Positions 1-5,899 of a DNA stretch of 5,899 bases are shown one piece after another (within the stretch, counting starts at the first letter, position 1; the number at the start of each line of letters is the position of its first letter). The stretch is taken from contig PKCQ01000167.1 of NCBI GenBank assembly GCA_002862265.1, forward strand, positions 1 through 5,899, in the 5' to 3' direction. The stretch comes from Planctomycetaceae bacterium. Lineage in GTDB: Bacteria > Planctomycetota > Planctomycetia > Pirellulales > Pirellulaceae. The notes under the pieces were generated by a model, which was not told where the DNA came from, did no database searches, and worked only from the letters and a program-made list of their open reading frames with translations. The position numbers and the translations under genes were made by a program.

Positions 1-5
1 CGCCG

Positions 6-1007
6 CTATCGCCGTCGTCGACCTGAAGAGAATACAATGCTGGCCACAATCACTACCAGCACGATACCCCCGAAGCAGCAGAATACTCCACCAAAGGCGA
101 TACTAAAAAGCCCCGAGCGAACGGAACCTGAAGCCTGGCCCGGCACCATAGCCGGTGTGTTGCTATTCGCTGGATTTGGAAAAGCATTAGCAGGGCTGTT
201 CACAGCGGAAGAGCTTGCCGCAGCTGGACGGAATTGCTGTTGGTTGACTTCGCCAATCGGACTGTTGCCGCGCGCTGACATAGCGGCGATGGCTTGCTCG
301 GCAAATCCGTCCGGAAGTCCTGCGAGGATGCCAAAGTCGTCTGATGCATCTTGATCGTCCAATGTTGTTTCGGCGAAGACTTCGGACAAGGCCGTCTGAA
401 GAGCTGCTGCATCGTTAGCGCTTCGGTAGCGATGTACCCTTGTTGCTAGCGAGTGTTGCTGTTGCATGTCGACACCGATCACGTCGACGAAAATGCCGCG
501 CGAAAGAATGTCAGGCAGGTAACTTTCCACCAGGTTCCGATCGTTTGCTTCGCCATCTGTCACGACCAGCAATCGATACTCGCCGTAGACTTGCTTTGCG
601 CGGGCTTGCATCAAAGTGTCTGCCGAGTATTTCATGAATTCGCCCAGTGGTGTACCGCCATTGGCTTGAAGCTTCTGGATGTTCTGCTGCCATTCCGAGG
701 GCGTGCCAGATCCGAACGGAATGACCCAGTTGGAGCCGCTCACTTTGGAGTTCAACGCCAACACACCAACTCGGCAATCCTCGGGTAACTGCCCCAGCAC
801 CTGTTTCAAAGCCGACTTAGCAACATTGATGCGTTTTTCGCGTCCTTTGGCGGTGCGCATGCGGTCGTTCATCGAGCCTGAGTCGTCTAAGAGGACAACT
901 ACATTTTGCTGAGCGAGTGCAGGTGAAGGGCTGCTGAAGTTGCCTACCAAGCAAAGTGATAGGGCGATGCAAAATGCGTGCGCGTATTGGTGCAAGGCGG
1001 TGGGCAT
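6..1007 (-). CDS. exported von Willebrand factor A (vWA) domain protein with C-terminal membrane anchor
   Basis: 333 residues. The N-terminus is a Sec signal peptide: hydrophobic core about 11-24, likely cleavage after the ALA at 30-32. A vWA domain follows (about 35-212) with a complete MIDAS metal site: DDSGS at 41-45 (D41, S43, S45), T119 in NGGTPLGE and D151 in VVTDGE. Such sites bind a divalent cation that coordinates an acidic residue of a protein partner, so a binding or scaffold role is expected rather than catalysis. Residues about 254-298 are a linker rich in Ala, Ser, Pro, Asn and Gln. A single hydrophobic segment (about 300-326) and a terminal SSGRRRR follow, implying a periplasmic vWA domain and a cytoplasmic tail. 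The ATG at 1005-1007 is preceded by AAGGA about 10 bases upstream. The gene lies 166 bases downstream of the binding-protein/OmpA gene on the same strand, probably in one operon. The ligand is unknown. The domain call is secure; the biological role is inferred. Confidence 0.9.
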   Translation of the reverse strand: MPTALHQYAHAFCIALSLCLVGNFSSPSPALAQQNVVVLLDDSGSMNDRMRTAKGREKRINVAKSALKQVLGQLPEDCRVGVLALNSKVSGSNWVIPFGSGTPSEWQQNIQKLQANGGTPLGEFMKYSADTLMQARAKQVYGEYRLLVVTDGEANDRNLVESYLPDILSRGIFVDVIGVDMQQQHSLATRVHRYRSANDAAALQTALSEVFAETTLDDQDASDDFGILAGLPDGFAEQAIAAMSARGNSPIGEVNQQQFRPAAASSSAVNSPANAFPNPANSNTPAMVPGQASGSVRSGLFSIAFGGVFCCFGGIVLVVIVASIVFSSGRRRR

Positions 1008-1017
1008 CTCGTCTCTA

Positions 1018-1022
1018 TCCTT
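1018..1022 (-). promoter_or_regulatory. ribosome binding site of the vWA gene
   Basis: On the minus strand AAGGA lies 10 bases before the ATG at 1007. This is a somewhat long but acceptable Shine-Dalgarno spacing, and it supports this ATG, which also gives a well-formed signal peptide. Confidence 0.5.
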
Positions 1023-1041
1023 GGTTTGGGGGCTGGATGGT

Positions 1042-1156
1042 TGTCCTTCGCGCTCGCAAGGACATTGTTAGCGTTGGTCGTTTGGAACTTCGGCAAGTTC
1101 CTGCGGGCTGTAGCAGAGCTTCCGTTACGACCTACGGTCAATTGCCGATCGCCAAT
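1042..1156 (-). other. intercistronic spacer with consecutive inverted repeats
   Basis: Most of the 166-base gap between the two minus-strand genes is made of short inverted repeats. TGTCCTT (1042-1048) pairs with AAGGACA (1058-1064) across a 9-base loop. GGAACTT (1084-1090) pairs with AAGTTCC (1095-1101) across the 4-base loop CGGC. GACC (1129-1132) pairs with GGTC (1136-1139). A near-palindrome spans 1141-1156 (7 of 8 pairs). None has a following T-tract on the minus strand, so they do not look like intrinsic terminators. Read-through from the upstream gene is plausible. An RNA-processing or stability role is possible but unproven. Confidence 0.45.
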
Positions 1157-1173
1157 AGCGAAATGTCAACTGA

Positions 1174-3006
1174 TCAGAAATCGAATGCTTCGGGAGCGAC
1201 GGTTTCAGCGTCAACTCGGACGATGCGAAACTCGACTCGCATATTTTCCTTCGCCTCGGCCAAAGTAGTTGGCTTAGGAATCACTGGATCGGCGATGCCA
1301 GCGCCGACGGGAGCGATCTGCGAGATGTCAAAGTTGACTCCCTTGGATTTTGCAAAGGTAGCCAAGGCATCACGCACTCGATCCGCCCGCTGCTTGGAAA
1401 GATTCTTGGCAGCTTGCAAAGTGATCATCGGATCTTTGTCGGCACCTGAAAATGCTCCTGTCTCAATCAATTTGATGAGAGCTGGGATGTCGTTCACGTT
1501 CATCGGACGACCGTTGTAGAAATACTTGCGGTTTTCCTTCGTGCCAGTCTTCCGGATAACACCTTTGGCTTCTCCAGTCTGGACCAAGTGACGTAGCGTC
1601 AACGTTGGGTCCGAGTGACCTCGCACAACAATTCTTGCGTTGCCGAAGGTCGACGCGCCCTTCAAAGCTCGTTCAAACTCAGCCCCATACCGATCCGCCA
1701 AGAATTCGTTCTGATTGGGCTCAAAGCTAATCGTGAAACTAACAATGGTGTCATTGTCTAGCTCGTCGTTGAGAAACAGATCTGCCGACTCGCCCTGATT
1801 TTCGAATCGCTTGGTCTTCACGGGCTCCTTGTATTCGATTCCAGCGATGTCTGCGATCTTGCGGTAATCAAAGTCGTTCGGGTCGAATCCTCGACGCGAT
1901 GAGGCGTAGCCCCATTGAGTGGCCAAGTCTAGTGACTCCTTGAGTTTGCTTTCGAAGCCACTCAAGTCGCCTTTGTCGTTGAAGAACGCGATCTGACCGG
2001 CGGTATTGCCGGTGAAAGTGCAGTCAAGCAAAAGCCCGTGTGCGTCGATTTCTAAAGTTGGTAAGACTTCTTTGCCAAAGATAGTCTGCGCTTTCGTCAG
2101 CAGCTGGCGATAGTCGTTGTTCAGACGCTGGCTGTCTTCAAAGCTGTTTCGCATTTTGACAACCTGCTCTGTCGCCTTCATGTAGCCTGCGACAAACTTC
2201 TTTACCCAGTCTTTGTTCGCGTCGTACCAATCTTTGCGGACCGCATAAACATCGGCGATTGATCGGCTCATCGACTGAGTGCTGTTAATCACGTGAGCGC
2301 CCTCCACAGTGCCTTCAGCGCCGCTGCCGACGGTATCGAAACCACCGGTCAATCCGAGCAAGTCGGGAGTAATCACGCAACAGGCGTCCACCGACTGGTC
2401 TTTGCGAAACAGTTCCGCAGCACCGTCGGGGCCGGTAAGATCCTTGGTCCAAACGATTTCAACGTCTTTGTTGGTTAGTTGTGCAGCCGCCATGGAATCG
2501 TAGAGCAAGCCGACGTGCGGTCCGCCTTGCTGACAGGCGATTTTCTTGCCCTTCAAGTCGTTCAATGATTTGATGCCTTCGCGTGCAATGATGTGATCAC
2601 CAGAGCTCCAGGAAAGTTGAAGGACGATAACGGGTTTCGTTTTCGGGTCGGCTCCGACAACCTCGCTTGCCTGTCCAATCATGCGGAATGTACCACGTAG
2701 GAACGGCGACTTGCCGCTCAAATATTTTTTGACTTGTCCCACAAAGTCGTCGCCAGGCGTTAGTTTGACATCGAGCTGAGATTGCTTGAAAATCGAACCG
2801 GCCTGCGTACTTAGGTTGCCGTTGGCATGAAAGGTGGCAACGTCTCCGCCCCAGGTGATGAAAGGAACGTTGACGAAGTCCTGCTCGATAACGGGCTGAA
2901 CAGAGACGTTTCCAACGAGTTCTTTGAAGCTCTGCTGAGCAAACAGACTAGTCGCAGAAACGACGGCTAGCATTAAGGCTGCGAAAAGTGTGGATCGTCG
3001 AAGCAC
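1174..3006 (-). CDS. exported ABC-type solute-binding protein fused to an OmpA-like peptidoglycan-binding domain
   Basis: 610 residues. A signal peptide (hydrophobic core about 7-19, likely cleavage after LFA at 21-23) is followed by an NMT1/SsuA-like periplasmic binding domain, about 28-365. Supporting segments are VPFITWGGDVATFHANG (47-63), LKGKKIACQQGGPHVG (151-166) and the helix around YAVRKDWYDANKDWVKKFVAGYMKA (from 254). The C-terminal part is OmpA-like: VSFTISFEPNQNEF (422-435), RIVVRGHSDPT (458-468), LSKQRADRV (536-544) and NMRVEFRI (588-595). D466 and R540 sit where OmpA domains bind the diaminopimelate of peptidoglycan. Residues about 469-535 are an insertion between the two OmpA motifs. 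The protein has no lipobox. It is probably periplasmic and held at the cell wall. No permease or ATPase is nearby, so transport is doubtful and the ligand cannot be named; similar fusions are often annotated as phosphate-binding/OmpA proteins, but nothing here shows phosphate specificity. The GTG start follows a good AAGGGAG and an in-frame TAA lies directly before it, which fixes the start. Confidence 0.88.
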   Translation of the reverse strand: MLRRSTLFAALMLAVVSATSLFAQQSFKELVGNVSVQPVIEQDFVNVPFITWGGDVATFHANGNLSTQAGSIFKQSQLDVKLTPGDDFVGQVKKYLSGKSPFLRGTFRMIGQASEVVGADPKTKPVIVLQLSWSSGDHIIAREGIKSLNDLKGKKIACQQGGPHVGLLYDSMAAAQLTNKDVEIVWTKDLTGPDGAAELFRKDQSVDACCVITPDLLGLTGGFDTVGSGAEGTVEGAHVINSTQSMSRSIADVYAVRKDWYDANKDWVKKFVAGYMKATEQVVKMRNSFEDSQRLNNDYRQLLTKAQTIFGKEVLPTLEIDAHGLLLDCTFTGNTAGQIAFFNDKGDLSGFESKLKESLDLATQWGYASSRRGFDPNDFDYRKIADIAGIEYKEPVKTKRFENQGESADLFLNDELDNDTIVSFTISFEPNQNEFLADRYGAEFERALKGASTFGNARIVVRGHSDPTLTLRHLVQTGEAKGVIRKTGTKENRKYFYNGRPMNVNDIPALIKLIETGAFSGADKDPMITLQAAKNLSKQRADRVRDALATFAKSKGVNFDISQIAPVGAGIADPVIPKPTTLAEAKENMRVEFRIVRVDAETVAPEAFDF

Positions 3007-3012
3007 TTAGTT

Positions 3013-3019
3013 CTCCCTT
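3013..3019 (-). promoter_or_regulatory. ribosome binding site deciding the GTG start of the binding-protein/OmpA gene
   Basis: AAGGGAG on the minus strand lies 6 bases before the GTG at 3004-3006. The three bases directly before the GTG are an in-frame TAA, so no longer start is possible, and this strong Shine-Dalgarno supports the unusual start codon. Confidence 0.7.
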
Positions 3020-3524
3020 GCCTGATGTAATTCTTTGAGCGTACGTTTTCTCATACACCCTGCGCGCCGCCACCAGTGGCATGTCCCGCGAGTTTTATTC
3101 TATTCTTAGCTAAAGCTACTTCTTTCATGCACTCCGATCCTTTTGTTGAAGCGATGCACGCTATTCCGTAGGATTGCTTTGGTTAACTTAGGGTAGCTAG
3201 GAAATTTAATTCGAAGAGCCGAACCATAGTGGATTTTAACCTTTTATGAAGGCGACGGAGTGGCCTGTGACGCTTCCTCGCCCTACTTAGGGGCAGAATT
3301 GAAGCCCGCAATGGGCGCGGAATCCGTCTGACGCGAAATGGATCGGCAATTCAAGTTGATTATCTCGTGCCATCATAGAACAGTACCGCTGCGTGCGACG
3401 TTCGACGCAACCACCCGTAGAGCTCTCGAGTGGAGTGACCGCTCTGGGCCATACCCCCCTGACCACTGCTAAACCTCATTGAGTGTCTTGAGATCGAGCA
3501 GAGAATTTCTGACAAATCACAATG

Positions 3525-3560
3525 AAAAATCGGCCCCAATCGAGCGCTATTGGTGCCGGT
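3525..3560 (-). terminator. candidate intrinsic terminator on the minus strand
   Basis: CGGCCCCAAT (3531-3540) and ATTGGTGCCG (3549-3558) form a 10-position stem with one mismatch (3535/3554) around an 8-base loop. Outside the stem, 3530/3559 is a T/G juxtaposition in the plus-strand sequence and 3529/3560 an A-T pair. Read on the minus strand, the hairpin runs into ATTTTTC (five T at 3529-3525), the shape of a Rho-independent terminator. Read on the plus strand there is no T-tract. No recognised minus-strand gene ends just upstream of it, so its client transcript is unknown. It may shield the binding-protein gene from antisense transcription coming out of the glutamate dehydrogenase gene. 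Confidence 0.4.
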
Positions 3561-3642
3561 GTCGCTCCTCCAGGCTTTCTCGATCCTTTAAAGCTAGCGT
3601 TCGCTTTTCCTGACAGGTCAAGTGGAATTTCCGAGTCTTTCG

Positions 3643-3664
3643 CACCGGGGATAGTCCCCCGGTG
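3643..3664. other. GC-rich hairpin upstream of the glutamate dehydrogenase gene
   Basis: CACCGGGG (3643-3650) and CCCCGGTG (3657-3664) form a perfect 8-base-pair stem with a 6-base loop. No T-tract follows on either strand, so it is not a typical terminator. It lies about 145 bases before the GTG of the dehydrogenase and could be in its mRNA leader or be a protein-binding site. Function unknown. Confidence 0.4.
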
Positions 3665-3807
3665 TGCGGCAGGCCAAGCTCAGCAAGCTGTGTTTCTGCC
3701 AACAGTAAAAATCGCTATCTTGAGCATTCCAGTAAAGCCGCAAGACGTGATGTTGTCCTTGGGCCAAATCGATAATTCGTGTTTCCTCGATACAATGCTG
3801 AGTATCC

Positions 3808-5796
3808 GTGATCAGTGCACAAGACGATTCCCCGAAGCAACGCATCGACCGCGTTCGCAAAGAATTTGCCGCAGCTATTGAAGAACATATGGCGGAGGCT
3901 CTCGCTGCACTGCCGCTCGAATATTTTGAAACCGTTTCGGAGCAGGCTCAGGTTCCGCAACTTAAAGCTCTCCTCGCCGCTCAGATCTGTGACAGCGGAC
4001 AAGAGGTGACGATACGACAGCAAATCGGTTCCGATCGATTATCCGTGATCGTAGTTTCACGTCAAAACTATGCTGGGTATCTAGCTAAAATCATAGGGCG
4101 GCTTCCCGCCGAGGGAGAGTTGCTCGCCGCCCGCGTCTTTTCTTCGACTGATAAGCAGTTTGTGATCGATACGTTTGAATTTGGTCTCCAACCAAAACTC
4201 ACACAGATGCGCCCCTTGGCTGATTCCGAGTTGGATTTATCCAGCAAAATTGCATCGATCGTGAAAACCTCCGAATCGCAGGCGAGGGCGTATATTCAAG
4301 GGTGTCGCCCAGGAAATGTGTCTTTGCTTTCGGCCCAAGAAGCAGCAGAGAACCTTAGGGTCTTGCTTACCAGAGATCATCCCAATCGCATTGATGTGAT
4401 CTGGGAAGCGAAGGTCGGTAGGAATGTGGAGGGTGCAGGGGCTCGTGTCCAAAGAGCGCGGGTCGTCGTGTTTGCGGGGAACTCCACTACACGCGAAGTT
4501 TTCACGCGGGCGGCCGAGTTCTTTGCGATGCAGAAAATAGATATTGAGAGTGCGATATGTGAGTCGATCTGCCTCGAAGATGACAATCATTTAGCGACCC
4601 TGACTTTTCAGGTTTGCATGGAGCAACCCGCTTTTGAGCTCGAACCCGAAAGGCTGGGAGGAGGGTGCGACCCAAATTTCGATACCGACATCCTGCGGGC
4701 CCAGCTCTTGCATTTTCTGCGTGTCGACCATGAAGTGGTAGCCTATCGAGAGGCCATCCAGTCAAATCTAATTGATCATTTGGACGGTCTTCGGAATGCC
4801 GAGTTGTGTTGCGCTTTTGCGAAGTTGATTCACCAGCTCTTTCAATTGCCGGATTCGTTGGAAAGAATTACGCACCGCTTAGTACGCCATCGTCAAGTGA
4901 CTGCACAGCTGCTAAGCAAGTTTAGTTCGAGGTTCTGTCAGACCTCCGAAAAATCAGAGTCGCAGGTTGCTTCAGTGAAGTTCGACTCAATCAATGACCC
5001 GGTCGATAGAAAAGTATTTCAACACTTTCTGGACCTCGTCAACGGCATTGATCGTTGTAACTTGAATTTGCCGACACGCAGAGTCTTAGCGATGCGAATT
5101 CCAGGGCAGCTTCTACAGCATTCCGCTGGCGAGCAGCCTTACTCTGTTTTTTTCGTTGCGGGAGCCGCGTTTGACGGCTTTCACGTTCGCTTTCGCGATG
5201 TAGCGCGGGGTGGGCTGCGTATCGTCAAGACATCCAATCAAGAGCATTATTTGTTTGAATCTGCACGCGCGTACGACGAAGTCTATCGCCTAGCTTTTGC
5301 ACAGCAATTGAAGAATAAAGATATCGCCGAAGGTGGGGCAAAAGCACTTATCGTCATGAAGCCAGGCCTGCATCCTAATCGGGCTGGGCAGGACTTTCTT
5401 GACGGCATCTTCGATCTGCTGGTGGAGAAAAAACGGGTACTCCCCAATGATTGCGGCAACGGGGCGGAAGAATATTTGTACTTTGGGCCAGATGAAAACG
5501 TTTCCAACGAGCTTATTGATTGGGTTACGAAACACGCATTTAAACGCAACTACCCATTTCCCAATTCAATCATTAGCTCAAAGCCCTCGATCGGTATCAG
5601 TCATAAGGAGTTTGGCGTTACAAGTGAGGGGGTGATCGTCTTTCTCCATCAAGCACTACTGGAGTGTGGCATCAATCCAAACCGTCCCTTTACCGTCAAG
5701 TTGACAGGCGGTCCTGACGGTGACGTCGCGGGGAATGCAATTCGCTTTTTGATCCGTGATTACGCTCCGCATGTCAAGATTGTGGGAAAATCGTAA
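3808..5796 (+). CDS. NAD-specific glutamate dehydrogenase (large type), truncated within the NAD-binding domain
   Basis: 662 residues. Members of this family oxidatively deaminate glutamate to 2-oxoglutarate and ammonia with NAD in the cytoplasm, linking amino-acid catabolism to the TCA cycle. The N-terminal ~400 residues are the divergent region typical of large glutamate dehydrogenases, with an ACT-like stretch at about 217-272. The catalytic domain is clear: DGFHVRFRDVARGGLR (456-471), DEVYRLAFAQQLKNKDIAEGG (from 490) with the likely catalytic lysine K512 in EGGAKALIVMKPG, and YFGPDENV (558-565). The NAD-binding fold starts at KLTGGPDGDVAGN (631-643), but the frame ends at HVKIVGKS. Relatives continue with an acidic, DGSG-like strand and several hundred more residues, and no plus-strand frame here supplies them. 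The product probably cannot bind NAD properly, so the gene is likely broken. The GTG at 3808 follows an in-frame TGA (3799-3801), so it is the earliest start, but no good Shine-Dalgarno precedes it. ATG at 3889 (residue 28) is an alternative. Confidence 0.88.
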   Translation: MISAQDDSPKQRIDRVRKEFAAAIEEHMAEALAALPLEYFETVSEQAQVPQLKALLAAQICDSGQEVTIRQQIGSDRLSVIVVSRQNYAGYLAKIIGRLPAEGELLAARVFSSTDKQFVIDTFEFGLQPKLTQMRPLADSELDLSSKIASIVKTSESQARAYIQGCRPGNVSLLSAQEAAENLRVLLTRDHPNRIDVIWEAKVGRNVEGAGARVQRARVVVFAGNSTTREVFTRAAEFFAMQKIDIESAICESICLEDDNHLATLTFQVCMEQPAFELEPERLGGGCDPNFDTDILRAQLLHFLRVDHEVVAYREAIQSNLIDHLDGLRNAELCCAFAKLIHQLFQLPDSLERITHRLVRHRQVTAQLLSKFSSRFCQTSEKSESQVASVKFDSINDPVDRKVFQHFLDLVNGIDRCNLNLPTRRVLAMRIPGQLLQHSAGEQPYSVFFVAGAAFDGFHVRFRDVARGGLRIVKTSNQEHYLFESARAYDEVYRLAFAQQLKNKDIAEGGAKALIVMKPGLHPNRAGQDFLDGIFDLLVEKKRVLPNDCGNGAEEYLYFGPDENVSNELIDWVTKHAFKRNYPFPNSIISSKPSIGISHKEFGVTSEGVIVFLHQALLECGINPNRPFTVKLTGGPDGDVAGNAIRFLIRDYAPHVKIVGKS

Positions 5797-5801
5797 ACGA
5801 T
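5790..5801. repeat. inverted repeat spanning the premature stop codon
   Basis: ATCGT (5790-5794) and ACGAT (5797-5801) flank AA, so the TAA stop at 5794-5796 lies inside the palindrome. An AT-rich run, CGATATATATACG, overlaps and follows. It begins within three bases of where the glutamate dehydrogenase similarity ends (5787), so it may mark the boundary of inserted DNA. The repeat is short and could be chance. Confidence 0.35.
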
Positions 5802-5854
5802 ATATATACGGCTTTAAGAGCCTTATAGTGCTTAACCCCTTTCCTGCCCGGATG

Positions 5855-5866
5855 GCACTTAAGTGC
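5855..5866. repeat. perfect 12-base palindrome
   Basis: GCACTTAAGTGC is a perfect palindrome in the non-coding tail after the truncated dehydrogenase. It is compatible with part of a mobile-element end or a protein-binding site. I cannot assign it to a known element from this sequence alone. Confidence 0.4.
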
Positions 5867-5868
5867 GA

Positions 5869-5895
5869 TCAGGGTCCGCGGTCGCTCCCTGACGG
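5869..5895. repeat. hairpin repeat resembling the recurrent planctomycete intergenic motif
   Basis: TCAGGG (5869-5874) pairs with CCCTGA (5887-5892) around a loop containing the palindrome CCGCGG (5876-5881). The right arm lies in CGCTCCCTGACGG, which I remember as the core of a short repeat scattered between genes in Pirellula-type planctomycetes. The resemblance is from memory. The hairpin itself is directly visible. Confidence 0.4.
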
Positions 5896-5899
5896 CCCC

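Larger units (their letters stand above)
3007..3807. other. 801-base intergenic region between divergent genes
   Basis: I see no convincing protein gene or tRNA here. Short open frames in this stretch lack family resemblance and ribosome binding sites. The region should contain the promoters of both divergent genes, but I found no well-formed -35/-10 pair on either strand. What it does hold is inverted repeats: TAGCT-aa-AGCTA at 3107-3118, GAATTG/CAATTC at 3296-3352 enclosing a GCCC/GGGC hairpin at 3304-3316, a bulged stem at 3391-3408, a terminator-like hairpin at 3525-3560 and a GC-rich hairpin at 3643-3664. Its length is generous for a compact bacterial genome, though long spacers are common in planctomycetes. 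Confidence 0.6.

Noticed and set aside
1141..1169. Promoter for the vWA gene: a perfect TTGACA on the minus strand (1169-1164)
   Set aside because: The hexamer 17 bases downstream is GGCAAT, only 3 of 6 matches to a -10 box, so the pair is not convincing. An internal promoter remains possible.
956..1519. 187-codon plus-strand open frame across the spacer between the two minus-strand genes
   Set aside because: It is antisense to parts of two well-supported exported proteins and its translation has no family resemblance.
3107..3118. TAGCT-aa-AGCTA as an operator for the binding-protein/OmpA gene
   Set aside because: Only five bases per arm, AT-rich, no second copy and no clear promoter beside it; chance is likely.
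3791..3796. TACAAT as a -10 box giving a nearly leaderless dehydrogenase mRNA
   Set aside because: No matching -35 element at the right distance, and the hexamer alone is too common to count.
3007..3807. A tRNA or rRNA gene in the long spacer
   Set aside because: No T-loop consensus or cloverleaf, and no recognisable rRNA sequence on either strand.
3618..3860. 80-codon minus-strand open frame upstream of the candidate terminator
   Set aside because: Position relative to the terminator is tempting, but there is no convincing ribosome binding site, the composition is unlike a real protein, and part of it opposes the dehydrogenase start.
3522..3881. 119-codon plus-strand open frame upstream of and overlapping the dehydrogenase start
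   Set aside because: No ribosome binding site or recognisable domain, it runs through two strong hairpins, and its 3' end overlaps the well-supported dehydrogenase frame.
5789..5899. Frameshifted continuation of the dehydrogenase in the next frame, which stays open to the window edge
   Set aside because: The roughly 37 codons do not resemble the expected NAD-binding sequence, and an open stretch of that length is not unusual by chance.

Overview
The window looks like chromosomal DNA of a Gram-negative bacterium, most likely a planctomycete of the Pirellula/Rhodopirellula type. The clues are moderate GC content, a periplasmic binding protein fused to an OmpA-type peptidoglycan-binding domain next to a secreted vWA protein, a large NAD-specific glutamate dehydrogenase, and a short motif at the right edge (CGCTCCCTGACGG) that I remember as a recurrent intergenic repeat in planctomycete genomes. 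The lineage is an inference from memory, not a search result.

Left half (6-3006, minus strand): two genes probably form one transcription unit. The first, 3006 to 1174, encodes a 610-residue exported protein: signal peptide, NMT1/SsuA-like ABC solute-binding domain, then an OmpA-like domain split by an insertion of about 65-70 residues. After a 166-base spacer rich in inverted repeats comes a 333-residue exported vWA protein (1007 to 6) with a complete MIDAS metal site, a low-complexity linker and a C-terminal membrane anchor. No permease or ATPase gene is visible, so the pair looks more like an envelope sensing or adhesion module than an ordinary importer. More genes of the unit may lie beyond the left edge.

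Middle (3007-3807): about 800 bases without a convincing gene separate the minus-strand pair from the divergent glutamate dehydrogenase. The region holds several inverted repeats. The best is a terminator-like hairpin reading on the minus strand (3525-3560), although no clear minus-strand gene lies upstream of it. A GC-rich hairpin sits at 3643-3664.

Right half (3808-5796, plus strand): a 662-residue large NAD-dependent glutamate dehydrogenase begins at a GTG and stops abruptly inside the NAD-binding Rossmann fold, just after the GGPDGD loop. The rest of the dehydrogenase domain is missing in all three plus-strand frames. The last ~100 bases instead hold palindromes and the planctomycete-type repeat motif. 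The gene is therefore probably interrupted by an insertion or rearrangement and is likely non-functional as read here. I see no rRNA, tRNA, CRISPR array or transposase gene.
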